Shown: piece by piece, positions 45,201 to 53,473 of the stretch
How positions within the stretch are numbered: position 1 is the stretch's first letter
How the letters are laid out: every line of letters starts with the position of its first letter
DNA from: Ruegeria arenilitoris
GTDB taxonomy: Bacteria; Pseudomonadota; Alphaproteobacteria; Rhodobacterales; Rhodobacteraceae
NCBI RefSeq assembly: GCF_013035315.1
Contig: NZ_WQHP01000001.1
Location: 620,001-684,000, forward strand
Direction: 5' to 3'
DNA length: 64,000 nucleotides
Position numbers and translations under genes: made by a program
Notes under the pieces: model-generated
The model's database searches: none
What the model was told of the DNA's origin: nothing
The model's input: only the letters and a program-made list of their open reading frames with translations

Positions 45201-46540
45201 CCCGCGACGGCCTCGACCTCGGCGACGATCCCGTCGACGACCTGGGTCAACAACGCGTCATCCTCACATTCCGCCATGACGCGGATTAGAGGTTCCGTTC
45301 CCGATTTGCGGATCAGCAAGCGCCCCTGCCCGTTCAGCCGCGTTTCAGCATCCGCAATCGCTGCCTGGACGCTGGCCACCTCAAGCGGGGTTTGCCCCTC
45401 GCCGTAACGCACGTTCTTCAACAATTGCGGTACGGTTTCAAACTGCACAGACAGCTCCGAGGCTTTGCGGCCCGAAAGTACCATCTCAGCCAGGAAATGG
45501 AGGCCCGCCATAAGACCATCGCCGGTGGTTGCGAAATCGCTCATGACGATATGCCCGGACTGTTCGCCGCCCAGATTGAACCCACCTTCTCGCATCCGCT
45601 CGACGACATAACGATCGCCTACGCCGGTACGTTCCAGACGCAGTCCCCGGCTTTCCAGATGACGCTCCAGACCGAGGTTGGACATCACCGTTGCGACCAG
45701 AGCACCGCCCTTCAGGCGCTCTGCCTTGGCCCAACTGGTTGCCAGCAAGGCCATCAACTGATCGCCATCTGCGACCTGGCCATGCTCATCGACGACAACG
45801 GCGCGATCGGCGTCCCCGTCCAAACAGATCCCAACGTCGGCGCCATGCGCGACAACGGTTTCTGCTGCCAGTTCCGGTTTGGTCGATCCGCAATTGAGGT
45901 TGATATTCTTGCCGTTCGGCGCGATGCCCACGGGGATCACATCGGCACCCAGTTCCCACAGAACCTCGGGCGCTGTGCGGTGCGCGGCGCCATTGGCGCA
46001 ATCGACAACCACTTTCAACCCGTCAAGGCGCAGGTCGCGCGGCAGCGAGGACTTCACCCGCTCGCCATATCGAAAACGCGCATCGTCGACCCGGCGAGCG
46101 CGACCGATGTTCTTTGCCTGCGCTGGGTTTACACCTTCTTCAATTAAGCGCTCAATCTCGATCTCGGCCTGGTCCGACAGTTTATAACCGTCGGGGCCAA
46201 AGAACTTGATACCGTTATCTTCGGCCGGATTGTGACTGGCCGAGATCATGATCCCCACATCCGCACGCATTGATCGGGTCATCAGCCCAACTGCAGGCGT
46301 CGGCACCGGCCCCAGCAACAGCACATTCATCCCGGTCGAGGTCAGTCCGGCTGTCAGAGCGTTTTCCAGCATGTAACCAGACAGACGGGTGTCTTTGCCG
46401 ATCACAACGCGGTGCACATCAGATTGATCGCGACGGAAGTAACGGCCAGCCGCAGCACCTATACGCAGGGCCATCTCGGCCGTGATCGGATGGGTGTTCG
46501 CGGTGCCCCGCACCCCGTCGGTCCCGAACAGCTTGCGCAT
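45197..46540 (-). CDS. glmM: phosphoglucosamine mutase
   Basis: GlmM turns glucosamine-6-phosphate into glucosamine-1-phosphate for UDP-GlcNAc, and so for peptidoglycan and lipopolysaccharide. The 447 residues start with [11 protein letters not shown] and hold the phosphoserine motif MISASHNP (Ser102), the Mg-binding [14 protein letters not shown] and the sugar-binding [22 protein letters not shown] lies upstream. It is the third gene of folB-folP-glmM on the minus strand, 34 bases after folP, a common arrangement in proteobacteria. Confidence 0.97.
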   Translation of the reverse strand: MRKLFGTDGVRGTANTHPITAEMALRIGAAAGRYFRRDQSDVHRVVIGKDTRLSGYMLENALTAGLTSTGMNVLLLGPVPTPAVGLMTRSMRADVGIMISASHNPAEDNGIKFFGPDGYKLSDQAEIEIERLIEEGVNPAQAKNIGRARRVDDARFRYGERVKSSLPRDLRLDGLKVVVDCANGAAHRTAPEVLWELGADVIPVGIAPNGKNINLNCGSTKPELAAETVVAHGADVGICLDGDADRAVVVDEHGQVADGDQLMALLATSWAKAERLKGGALVATVMSNLGLERHLESRGLRLERTGVGDRYVVERMREGGFNLGGEQSGHIVMSDFATTGDGLMAGLHFLAEMVLSGRKASELSVQFETVPQLLKNVRYGEGQTPLEVASVQAAIADAETRLNGQGRLLIRKSGTEPLIRVMAECEDDALLTQVVDGIVAEVEAVAG

Positions 46541-46574
46541 GGTATTACTCCGTCATTTCTTGCCTGCGTTGGGA

Positions 46575-47573
46575 TTACCGGACGGCAGCCCAAAGACGCA
46601 AGGCCTGAGCCGTCTCGGCCACGTCATGCACCCGCAGAATTTGCACGCCTTGTGACAATCCAGCCAGCCCAACAGCAATTGATCCCGGAGCGCGAGCGTC
46701 TTTACGCGGCTCTTTGCCAATCTGGCCGATAATGCCTTTGCGGGACACGCCTAGCAGAATCGGGCAGCCCAGCCCGTGGAACAAGCTGAGGCCCTGCAGC
46801 AGGGCCAGATTATGAGCCTCGGTCTTGCCGAACCCGATGCCCGGATCAACAATAATATGATCCCGTTTTAGCCCGAGCTTTTCCAGATAGGTCACCTGCC
46901 CGACTAGGAAATCGTAGACGTCCAGCAGAACATCATCATAACTGGGGTCGTCCTGCATCGTTGCCGGATCACCCTGCATATGCATCACACAGACCGGAAC
47001 GCCGAATTCGGCGCAAAAAGGTGCCAGTTGCGGATCGAAGGTAAAGCCAGAGACATCGTTGATCAGCCCCGCTCCGACCTCCCAAGCCGCCTTCGCGACA
47101 GCGGATTTGCGCGTATCAATGGAAATTAGTGCATCCGTTCGTGCACGGATCGCCTCGATCAAGGGCTGCGTGCGCGCGATTTCCTCGTCTTCCGGTACGA
47201 AAGAGGCTCCGGGCCGGGTCGATTCGCCGCCAATATCCAGAATGGTGGCATCCTCAGCCGCCATCCTCTCGGCAGCTGTCTGCGCAGTGTGAACCGAGTT
47301 ATGTACCCCACCGTCCGAAAAACTGTCCGGTGTAGCGTTCAGAATGCCCATGATATGGGGGCGATCCATTGCAAGGCCCGAGATTTCGGCGCGCGGGCGT
47401 GTCAGTCGGTCCAATGCTTCGTCAGGCACCTCTGATGCCGTAATCACGCTGGCCTGCTCTTCACGACTTAGCCGTTCGACATGCGTGAACCACAAGGACT
47501 GCCCCGCAAGCGGAACTGCACCAGCTGGACGGTTAGGTCCATGCTGAACAAGTGGACGAAAATAGGCGGTCAC
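46575..47573 (-). CDS. folP: dihydropteroate synthase
   Basis: FolP joins 4-aminobenzoate to the pterin pyrophosphate in folate synthesis and is the target of sulfonamides. The 332-residue TIM barrel begins around residue 70 with IMGILNATPDSFSDGG, then has DIGGESTRPGA, INDVSGF, DPGIGFGKTEAHNLALL and SRKGIIG. The preceding 65 or so residues are an extension not found in the E. coli enzyme (about 280 residues) and show no recognised motif; similar extensions are known in alphaproteobacteria. Its start overlaps the folB stop by four bases. Confidence 0.96.
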   Translation of the reverse strand: MTAYFRPLVQHGPNRPAGAVPLAGQSLWFTHVERLSREEQASVITASEVPDEALDRLTRPRAEISGLAMDRPHIMGILNATPDSFSDGGVHNSVHTAQTAAERMAAEDATILDIGGESTRPGASFVPEDEEIARTQPLIEAIRARTDALISIDTRKSAVAKAAWEVGAGLINDVSGFTFDPQLAPFCAEFGVPVCVMHMQGDPATMQDDPSYDDVLLDVYDFLVGQVTYLEKLGLKRDHIIVDPGIGFGKTEAHNLALLQGLSLFHGLGCPILLGVSRKGIIGQIGKEPRKDARAPGSIAVGLAGLSQGVQILRVHDVAETAQALRLWAAVR

Positions 47574-48490
47574 AGTTGTGCCTGATCCACCGGGATCGCG
47601 CGCAGCGGCGTTTTAGGGGCGTCGGGCAGCGCGCCACCGATCACCATCATCTCGCTCGCCTCGAAGGTTGCTGCAAACCACGCCGCCAATGCGACGGCAT
47701 CGGAAGGTGCAGCAGATGGCCCGTCAACGGCATCCAGAACGATTTTCGACGGGGCCCAGACGCAGATCTGGCCGTTCTTCATGGCCCAATCCAGCTCTGT
47801 CCGCGTTGAAACGACCACACAGCGGTGATCGCGGGAGGCCAGCACCCACGCGTTTTGTTCGATCGCAAGCAGGTCAATCCGGCGTTGCGTCATCGCGTGA
47901 CCAGTTTGCGAGACGGGCATATCAGCCGCACCAACACACAGGATCAGCGGGCGTTGGCGGTTTTCCAACTGGTCGATCCAACCGGTCAGGTTGGATGACG
48001 TGATAGCTTCGTTTGATAGGAAAACCAACCGCGGATGCGGGCGTTCTTCCTCGACTACATCGTGCTGAATGGCGTCCTTGCCACGCACGATCTCAACCCC
48101 AAGGGCACCGGGGCCTCGATCCAGTTTTTCTATTCTTACAAAAGCCCTTACGGCCTGAGGCTCAAGCAAAATACGCTCAGCCACTCGATCTGCCAGAGTC
48201 TCCAGCAGGTTCAGGCGCTCCGCAGCCAGCTCATAGGCAATCGCCTCGGTCACTCGGTCATAGGACAGGATACGATCCACGTCGTCGTCGATTGGATCGG
48301 TCAGCGGGCGCACTTCCACCACGATGTTGAAGCAGATGCGCTGAGTCGTCCCCCGTTCCGCCTGAAACGCGCCGATTTCAACTTCGACGATATGGTCTCG
48401 CAGCGAGATACGGTCCAGCGGCCCCCTTGCGGCAGTCGCCTCGGACCGCTCGGACGGGTGCGCAAAGGCAAGGCGGATTTCAGAGCTCAT
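47570..48490 (-). CDS. folB: dihydroneopterin aldolase with extra C-terminal domain
   Basis: The 306-residue protein has FolB at residues about 24-135: IGAFQAERGTTQRICFNI near the start, LNLLETLADRVAERIL, and the catalytic-Lys motif RIEKLDRG near 120. FolB releases glycolaldehyde from dihydroneopterin in folate synthesis. Normal FolB is about 120 residues. The added 170 contain CVWAPSKIV, APSDAVALAAWFAATFEASEMMVIGG and LILCVGAADMP, a pattern like the end of an amino-acid-kinase fold (nucleotide-loop, W and SDxxAxW motifs). This is a reading by eye. It leads folB-folP-glmM. Confidence 0.85.
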   Translation of the reverse strand: MSSEIRLAFAHPSERSEATAARGPLDRISLRDHIVEVEIGAFQAERGTTQRICFNIVVEVRPLTDPIDDDVDRILSYDRVTEAIAYELAAERLNLLETLADRVAERILLEPQAVRAFVRIEKLDRGPGALGVEIVRGKDAIQHDVVEEERPHPRLVFLSNEAITSSNLTGWIDQLENRQRPLILCVGAADMPVSQTGHAMTQRRIDLLAIEQNAWVLASRDHRCVVVSTRTELDWAMKNGQICVWAPSKIVLDAVDGPSAAPSDAVALAAWFAATFEASEMMVIGGALPDAPKTPLRAIPVDQAQL

Positions 48491-48593
48491 AAGGGCGGAC
48501 CTTTTCGGACTGTCTTGGACGTGTTGCCCAAATTAAACGATGCCGGGGCGTATAACACCGCGACATGCGTCTTTCCAGCCACAGAAAACGGCG

Positions 48594-49967
48594 TCAGCTG
48601 ACGCGAAACCAGCTCATCATGCCCGATGCGGCGTGCCCAAGCATATGGCAATGCAACAGCCAATCGCCCGGATTATCCGCCATAAGCGCGATTTGCCGGG
48701 TCTGGCCGCGTTCGACCAACACCGTATCGCGCCACGGACCAAGGCTGCCATCCGAAAGGATAATCCGGAAATGATGACCATGCAGGTGCATCGCATGCGG
48801 AAAGGCCGTTTCGTTCACAAACTCGATCCGATGCGTCTGCCCCAGACGGGCATCCAGAAATGGGTCTTTGGGGCGTTCGGCATATCCGTTCAGTGCCCAG
48901 AATCTGCCAAGCTGCGCCAGTTCCCGCCCGGTCAGTTCGGTATCGCCAATCTTCGCTGCCTCAAGCCACCGCATGGCGCCGCCTTGCAAAACCATCCGGT
49001 GCAGCGGTGCATCATCATACTGAACTTCGGGCATGCCATTGGGTGGCAACGGATCAATCCCCTGCCGGGGTGTCGCTGCTGCTCCCTCAGAAACCGGGAA
49101 CCGCACAAGACCGAACCCACCGTCCCTTTCGACGCTCACAAGGCTTGCGATCCCTTGCGCCTTAGCGGTCACGTCAACGATCAGATCAACCCTCTGCGCC
49201 GGAGCAAGCGGGAATGTTTCCTCAACGGGCAAAGGCTGCTCGAGCGGCATACCGTCCAGCGCTACGATCCAGCCAGACAGCCCGTCCAAACTCAGGTCAT
49301 AGATCCGCGCGTTAGAAGCATTGAGCAGCCGAAGCCGCAGGCGCTCTGCGGTTCCGACAGGATAGTCCGGGTCAAACCGACCATTGACAGTCACAAGGTT
49401 ACCAAGCCTTCCTGCATGGCTCAGGTCGTGGCCATTGTCGAAATCGTTGACGATATGCGCAGTGTCGGGGTCAAGCCGCCAGTCGTCCAGCATCAACGTC
49501 AGATCGCGATCGACATCCGGTGGGCTGGCCTCCTCAACAATCAACGGGCCATACAATCCGCGTGCGACTTGCTCCATCGAGCGATTGTGCGAATGGTACC
49601 AGTATGTTCCGGCATCTGGCGCCACGAAATCGTAGTCAAAACTGGCGCCCGCCTCGACCGCATCCTGGGTCAGCCCCGGCACGCCATCCATGGGATTGGC
49701 AATCCGAATTCCATGCCAATGAACAGCAGTTGGCTGAGGCAAGTTGTTGACCAGCTTACGTTGGACGCGCTCGCCCTGCCGGACCCGAATATCAAATCCG
49801 GGAACGCTGCCGCCATAGGTCCAAACAGGGGTTTTCGGATAGCCATCGGGCGCAATCTGCTGCACGGCTTCTTGTGCAACCAGATCAGAACTTGCTGCGC
49901 GCACCCCGACCGGAACAAGCAGCATTGCAGTCGACGTTTGCAGAAACCGTCTGCGGGATAGCATCAT
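48594..49967 (-). CDS. Tat-exported multicopper oxidase
   Basis: The 457-residue periplasmic oxidase begins with the twin-arginine signal SRRRFLQTS. Copper ligands are visible as HWHG (His83, His85), HSHN (His125, His127), HAMHLHGHHF, and HCHMLGHAASGM with the T1 Cys440, His445 and axial Met450. Three cupredoxin domains are expected. This resembles CueO/CopA-type and Fet-type oxidases that handle copper or other metal ions or phenolics; the methionine-rich insert of CueO is not evident. AGGAGG precedes ATG 49967. The substrate is unknown. Confidence 0.9.
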   Translation of the reverse strand: MMLSRRRFLQTSTAMLLVPVGVRAASSDLVAQEAVQQIAPDGYPKTPVWTYGGSVPGFDIRVRQGERVQRKLVNNLPQPTAVHWHGIRIANPMDGVPGLTQDAVEAGASFDYDFVAPDAGTYWYHSHNRSMEQVARGLYGPLIVEEASPPDVDRDLTLMLDDWRLDPDTAHIVNDFDNGHDLSHAGRLGNLVTVNGRFDPDYPVGTAERLRLRLLNASNARIYDLSLDGLSGWIVALDGMPLEQPLPVEETFPLAPAQRVDLIVDVTAKAQGIASLVSVERDGGFGLVRFPVSEGAAATPRQGIDPLPPNGMPEVQYDDAPLHRMVLQGGAMRWLEAAKIGDTELTGRELAQLGRFWALNGYAERPKDPFLDARLGQTHRIEFVNETAFPHAMHLHGHHFRIILSDGSLGPWRDTVLVERGQTRQIALMADNPGDWLLHCHMLGHAASGMMSWFRVS

Positions 49968-50040
49968 GGCGGACCTCCTGGTCCGCTACATAGGACAGAA
50001 AACGACCCGCGCCATCAAGGTTCCAGCGCGGGTGCGTCAA

Positions 50041-50682
50041 TCAGTTGCTCGCGGTCCGATAGTTGTGGCGATAGAAAATGTGAACGCCGATCCGGGCCGT
50101 TTCTTTGTAGACGCGCGACCACGAAGGGCGCACAGCCTTGGTGTGATAGTGGGTCGCCCCTTCGGTCAGGCCCACGCCGATTCCGTCGATTGCCGCACGG
50201 GCAACCTTGGACACACGCTCATAGGCCTTTTTCTCGCGGATCACTTCCTTCTGACCGTCACAGGTGTAAGTGAACTGGCACTGGTACTTCTTACCGGTTC
50301 CCTGCTTGATCACGCCGCAGAGCGAATTCGGGAAACGGCTGCTTTCGACGCGGTTCAGGATCACTTCGGCAACAGCGAATTGACCGCGAACACTTTCGCC
50401 GCGCGCTTCAAAGTACAGCGCTTCGGCCAGGCATTTGAAATGCTCGTCCCCTTTTGCGGTCGGCAGTTTGTCCAACCAAGCCTTGGAATAAGAGACCTTT
50501 TCCAAAACGGGCGATTTACGCGGCTTGAACAAACCCAGATAGTCGCGGAACTTTTGCCCGGGCAGTTCGCTTCGGGTGACAAGTTCGCGTTTGGCAGATT
50601 CGGTGGCTTCCCTCTCAGCGACGGAAACACTCGGCAGCATGGTTGCTGCCAACGTGGCAACAGCCAGTATGTATCGTAGCAT
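50041..50682 (-). CDS. SleB-like cell wall hydrolase
   Basis: The 213-residue protein has an N-terminal signal peptide (MLRYILAVATLAATMLPSVSVAE) and a SleB hydrolase domain from about residue 90: CLAEALYFEARGESVRGQFA with the catalytic Glu in EARGE, then ILNRVESSRFPNSLCGVIKQ. SleB was first known in spore germination, but alphaproteobacterial versions cut peptidoglycan in growing or dividing cells. ATG 50682 has GAGGTT upstream and begins the signal peptide, so it is preferred over 50715. Confidence 0.9.
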   Translation of the reverse strand: MLRYILAVATLAATMLPSVSVAEREATESAKRELVTRSELPGQKFRDYLGLFKPRKSPVLEKVSYSKAWLDKLPTAKGDEHFKCLAEALYFEARGESVRGQFAVAEVILNRVESSRFPNSLCGVIKQGTGKKYQCQFTYTCDGQKEVIREKKAYERVSKVARAAIDGIGVGLTEGATHYHTKAVRPSWSRVYKETARIGVHIFYRHNYRTASN

Positions 50683-50797
50683 CAGATAACCTCGCACAGG
50701 CACATTCTGCGCCATACCCTCCCCCGGCGGGCGCGACGAGGCTCATACCGAATTCAAACGGCGACGTCCAGTTCTGACGAAAAAGCAAGTGGAAAAT

Positions 50798-50829
50798 CGC
50801 CGTTTCGTCAACAATATCTGACGACGGCG
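50798..50829 (-). terminator. probable Rho-independent terminator of ppdK
   Basis: CGCCGT and CGTCA (50798-50810) pair with TGACG and ACGGCG (50819-50829) with a two-base bulge, and ATTTTCC follows on the minus strand. It lies 40 bases after the ppdK stop. Confidence 0.5.
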
Positions 50830-50868
50830 CTTTCTGTTACCTACTAATTCTTGAGTGACCGCCTTCTG

Positions 50869-53409
50869 TCAACCCCCAAGTCTGGACGAAATCGCCAGTT
50901 GAGCGGCAGCCAGCCGAGCGACCGGCACCCGGAAGGGTGAGCAGGACACGTAGTCGAACCCCAGATCGCGACAAATGGCGATTGATTCGGGGTTACCGCC
51001 GTGCTCACCGCAGACCGACAGGGTTACATCCGGTTGCGCTTGGCGTCCCCGTTCAGCCCCGAGTTTAAGCAATTCGCCAACGCCATCGGGGTCCAGCACG
51101 TGAAATGGGTCCTCGACAAAAACGCCTTGTCTTACATAAGCCGACATGAACCTGCCTGCATCGTCACGAGACAGGCCATAGGTCATCTGCGTCAGGTCGT
51201 TGGTACCAAAACTCAGAAACGCGGTCTGCGGTGCGATCTCGTCGGCACGCAGACAGGCGCGCGGTGTCTCAACCATCACGCCAAGGCGGTATTCGAACTC
51301 TTGCCCGCGCTCGGCTGCGACCGACGCAGCAACCGAGTCGATGCGGGCCTTGACCAACTCAACCTCACGCTTGGCCGAGACCAAGGGGATCATCACCTCA
51401 GGCACGACCGGAGCGCCGTCTTTGCTGGCCTCAAGCGTCGCTTCGAAAATCGCGCGGGCCTGCATGTCATAGATCTCGGGAACCGTCACACCCAAACGCA
51501 CGCCGCGCAGGCCCAGCATCGGGTTGTACTCGGTCATCGCAGCGACACGACGCTCAACATCGGACACCGGAAGATCCAGCGCCTCGGCCAATTCACGCTG
51601 ACCGCTGCGGGTTGTCGGCAGGAACTCGTGAAGCGGCGGGTCGAACAGACGGATGCAAACCGGCTGTCCTTCCATGATCCGGAACAGCTGAACGAAATCA
51701 TCGCGCTGCATCGGCAACAGACGTTCCAACACAGCCGCACGGCCCGAGGAGGTCTGCGCAAAGATCATCTCGCGCATCACGATCAATCGGCCTGGATCAA
51801 AGAACATATGTTCGGTCCGGCACAACCCAATTCCCTGGGCCATGAAGTTCCGCGCCGTTTGCGCGTCAGCCGGCGTATCCGCGTTTGCTCGGATCGCGAT
51901 GTCACGTTCTTGGTCGGCCCAACCCATCAGCGTTTGGAAACAGTCGTCCAGCGCCGCTTCCAGCATGGTGGGTTGCCCGGCCAGCACCTGTCCCGACGTG
52001 CCATCAATTGTCAGCGTGTCGCCCGTTTTGAACACACGCCCGTCCGGAGCGGTCAGCTGCTTTTTCTTGGTCTGGAATCGCATTTCGGATGCGCCGACAA
52101 TACAGGGCAAACCCAATCCGCGACCAATTACGGCGGCGTGGCTTGTCATACCGCCTTTTTCGGTCAGAACCGCAACCGCGGCATGCATGCCCCGAACATC
52201 TTCGGGCGAGGTTTCGCGGCGCACCAAAATACAGGGCTCTCCGCGCGCGGCGCTTGCCTGCGCTTCTGCCGATGTAAATACGATCTTGCCGGTCGCAGCG
52301 CCGGGACTGGCGGCGATACCGGTGGTCAGAGTGTCCCTGCGCGCATCGGGATGAACCTGTCGGTGCAGCAATTCGTTCAACGAGTGCGGATCGACACGCA
52401 TCACGGCCTCTTGCGGAGGGATGATACCGTCCTCGGCCAGTCGTACCGCAATCCGCATCGCGGCCCGGGCGCTGCGCTGCACGCGCACACCGTCCAGAAT
52501 GTGGACATGGCCGTTTTCAATCACGAATTCGACCTGCATTTCTTCGCGCAGCTTGACCCGCATCAGTGCTGCGTGCGCCTTGAGCGCGGCAAAAGCTTCG
52601 GGCGCAACATCTTCCAACGAAGGCCCACGCGGGTCTTTTTCCAGATAAAGCGCGGCAACGCCCTCGCCCAACGCATCACGCCCCTGGCTTTGGCTCAGAT
52701 ACCGGCCGGTGATTTGGGGCAGACCGGTCGCCGGATCGATGAGCTGCAGAACACCCGATCCGCATTCCCCCTGCCCGACGCCCGGGATCATCTCTTGGAT
52801 CACCAGCCCCAGACCAGCATCCGCCGGGGCCCCTTTCGCCTGACGCAACAGCCGCGCCGAGGTGCCATCCCATGCCCGGGCCATCGAGCGCAGAACGGCG
52901 ACCAGTTGTTCACCCCGATCCTGCGGGAACACCTCGTCGGTTTCGTCCTCATATGCCCGCAGTGACTCCTGCAGACCTTCGCGCCCATCCGCTTCGATCT
53001 CGTCAAAAACGTCAGGGTCCAGACGCGCCACATGGACGGCATAGCTTTGCACAAATCGCAGATACAGCGCGGCGGCGGCCTCGGCCCCCATGGAATCCGA
53101 AAGATCCACATATCGCGAGTCATTCATGCCGATGTTCAGAATGGCTCCGGGCCCACCCCAATCCGGGTCTTCCGAACTGGGCCGCACGCACAGCAGAGCG
53201 GCTGGATCGAACTGTTCCAGAATGGCGCCGATATCCGGCACCTGTCCGTTGGAAATCTGCTGAACAGCATCGAACGACAACGCAACCGTTCGCGGTACCG
53301 GCAGGTCCAGCCGGACCAGACGTTGCAAGCACTTCGCCCGGCCGCCATGGGTGTTGGCGGCAACCGGGGCTTCGGACGTGATCAGTGTGGTATTCGGATT
53401 ATTCTGCAC
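50869..53409 (-). CDS. ppdK: pyruvate, phosphate dikinase-like protein
   Basis: The 846-residue three-domain protein starts at GTG. The N-terminal domain corresponds to the nucleotide-binding part but is altered: where PPDK has the SMPGMMDT stretch this one has SSEDPDWGGPGAILNIGMND. The swivelling phosphohistidine domain carries KGGMTSHAAVIGRGLGLPC (His424), and the C-terminal PEP/pyruvate barrel has SFGTNDLTQMTYGLSRDD and CGEHGG. It should interconvert PEP and pyruvate with ATP and phosphate, though the divergent N-terminus makes nucleotide use uncertain. It follows glyS after 64 bases on the same strand. Confidence 0.8.
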   Translation of the reverse strand: MQNNPNTTLITSEAPVAANTHGGRAKCLQRLVRLDLPVPRTVALSFDAVQQISNGQVPDIGAILEQFDPAALLCVRPSSEDPDWGGPGAILNIGMNDSRYVDLSDSMGAEAAAALYLRFVQSYAVHVARLDPDVFDEIEADGREGLQESLRAYEDETDEVFPQDRGEQLVAVLRSMARAWDGTSARLLRQAKGAPADAGLGLVIQEMIPGVGQGECGSGVLQLIDPATGLPQITGRYLSQSQGRDALGEGVAALYLEKDPRGPSLEDVAPEAFAALKAHAALMRVKLREEMQVEFVIENGHVHILDGVRVQRSARAAMRIAVRLAEDGIIPPQEAVMRVDPHSLNELLHRQVHPDARRDTLTTGIAASPGAATGKIVFTSAEAQASAARGEPCILVRRETSPEDVRGMHAAVAVLTEKGGMTSHAAVIGRGLGLPCIVGASEMRFQTKKKQLTAPDGRVFKTGDTLTIDGTSGQVLAGQPTMLEAALDDCFQTLMGWADQERDIAIRANADTPADAQTARNFMAQGIGLCRTEHMFFDPGRLIVMREMIFAQTSSGRAAVLERLLPMQRDDFVQLFRIMEGQPVCIRLFDPPLHEFLPTTRSGQRELAEALDLPVSDVERRVAAMTEYNPMLGLRGVRLGVTVPEIYDMQARAIFEATLEASKDGAPVVPEVMIPLVSAKREVELVKARIDSVAASVAAERGQEFEYRLGVMVETPRACLRADEIAPQTAFLSFGTNDLTQMTYGLSRDDAGRFMSAYVRQGVFVEDPFHVLDPDGVGELLKLGAERGRQAQPDVTLSVCGEHGGNPESIAICRDLGFDYVSCSPFRVPVARLAAAQLAISSRLGG

Positions 53410-53473
53410 TGCGGCACCTTTTGGTTTGCACGCAGCATAAGCCCCTGCACCAACGGCGCAAGGGCGTTCTGGA

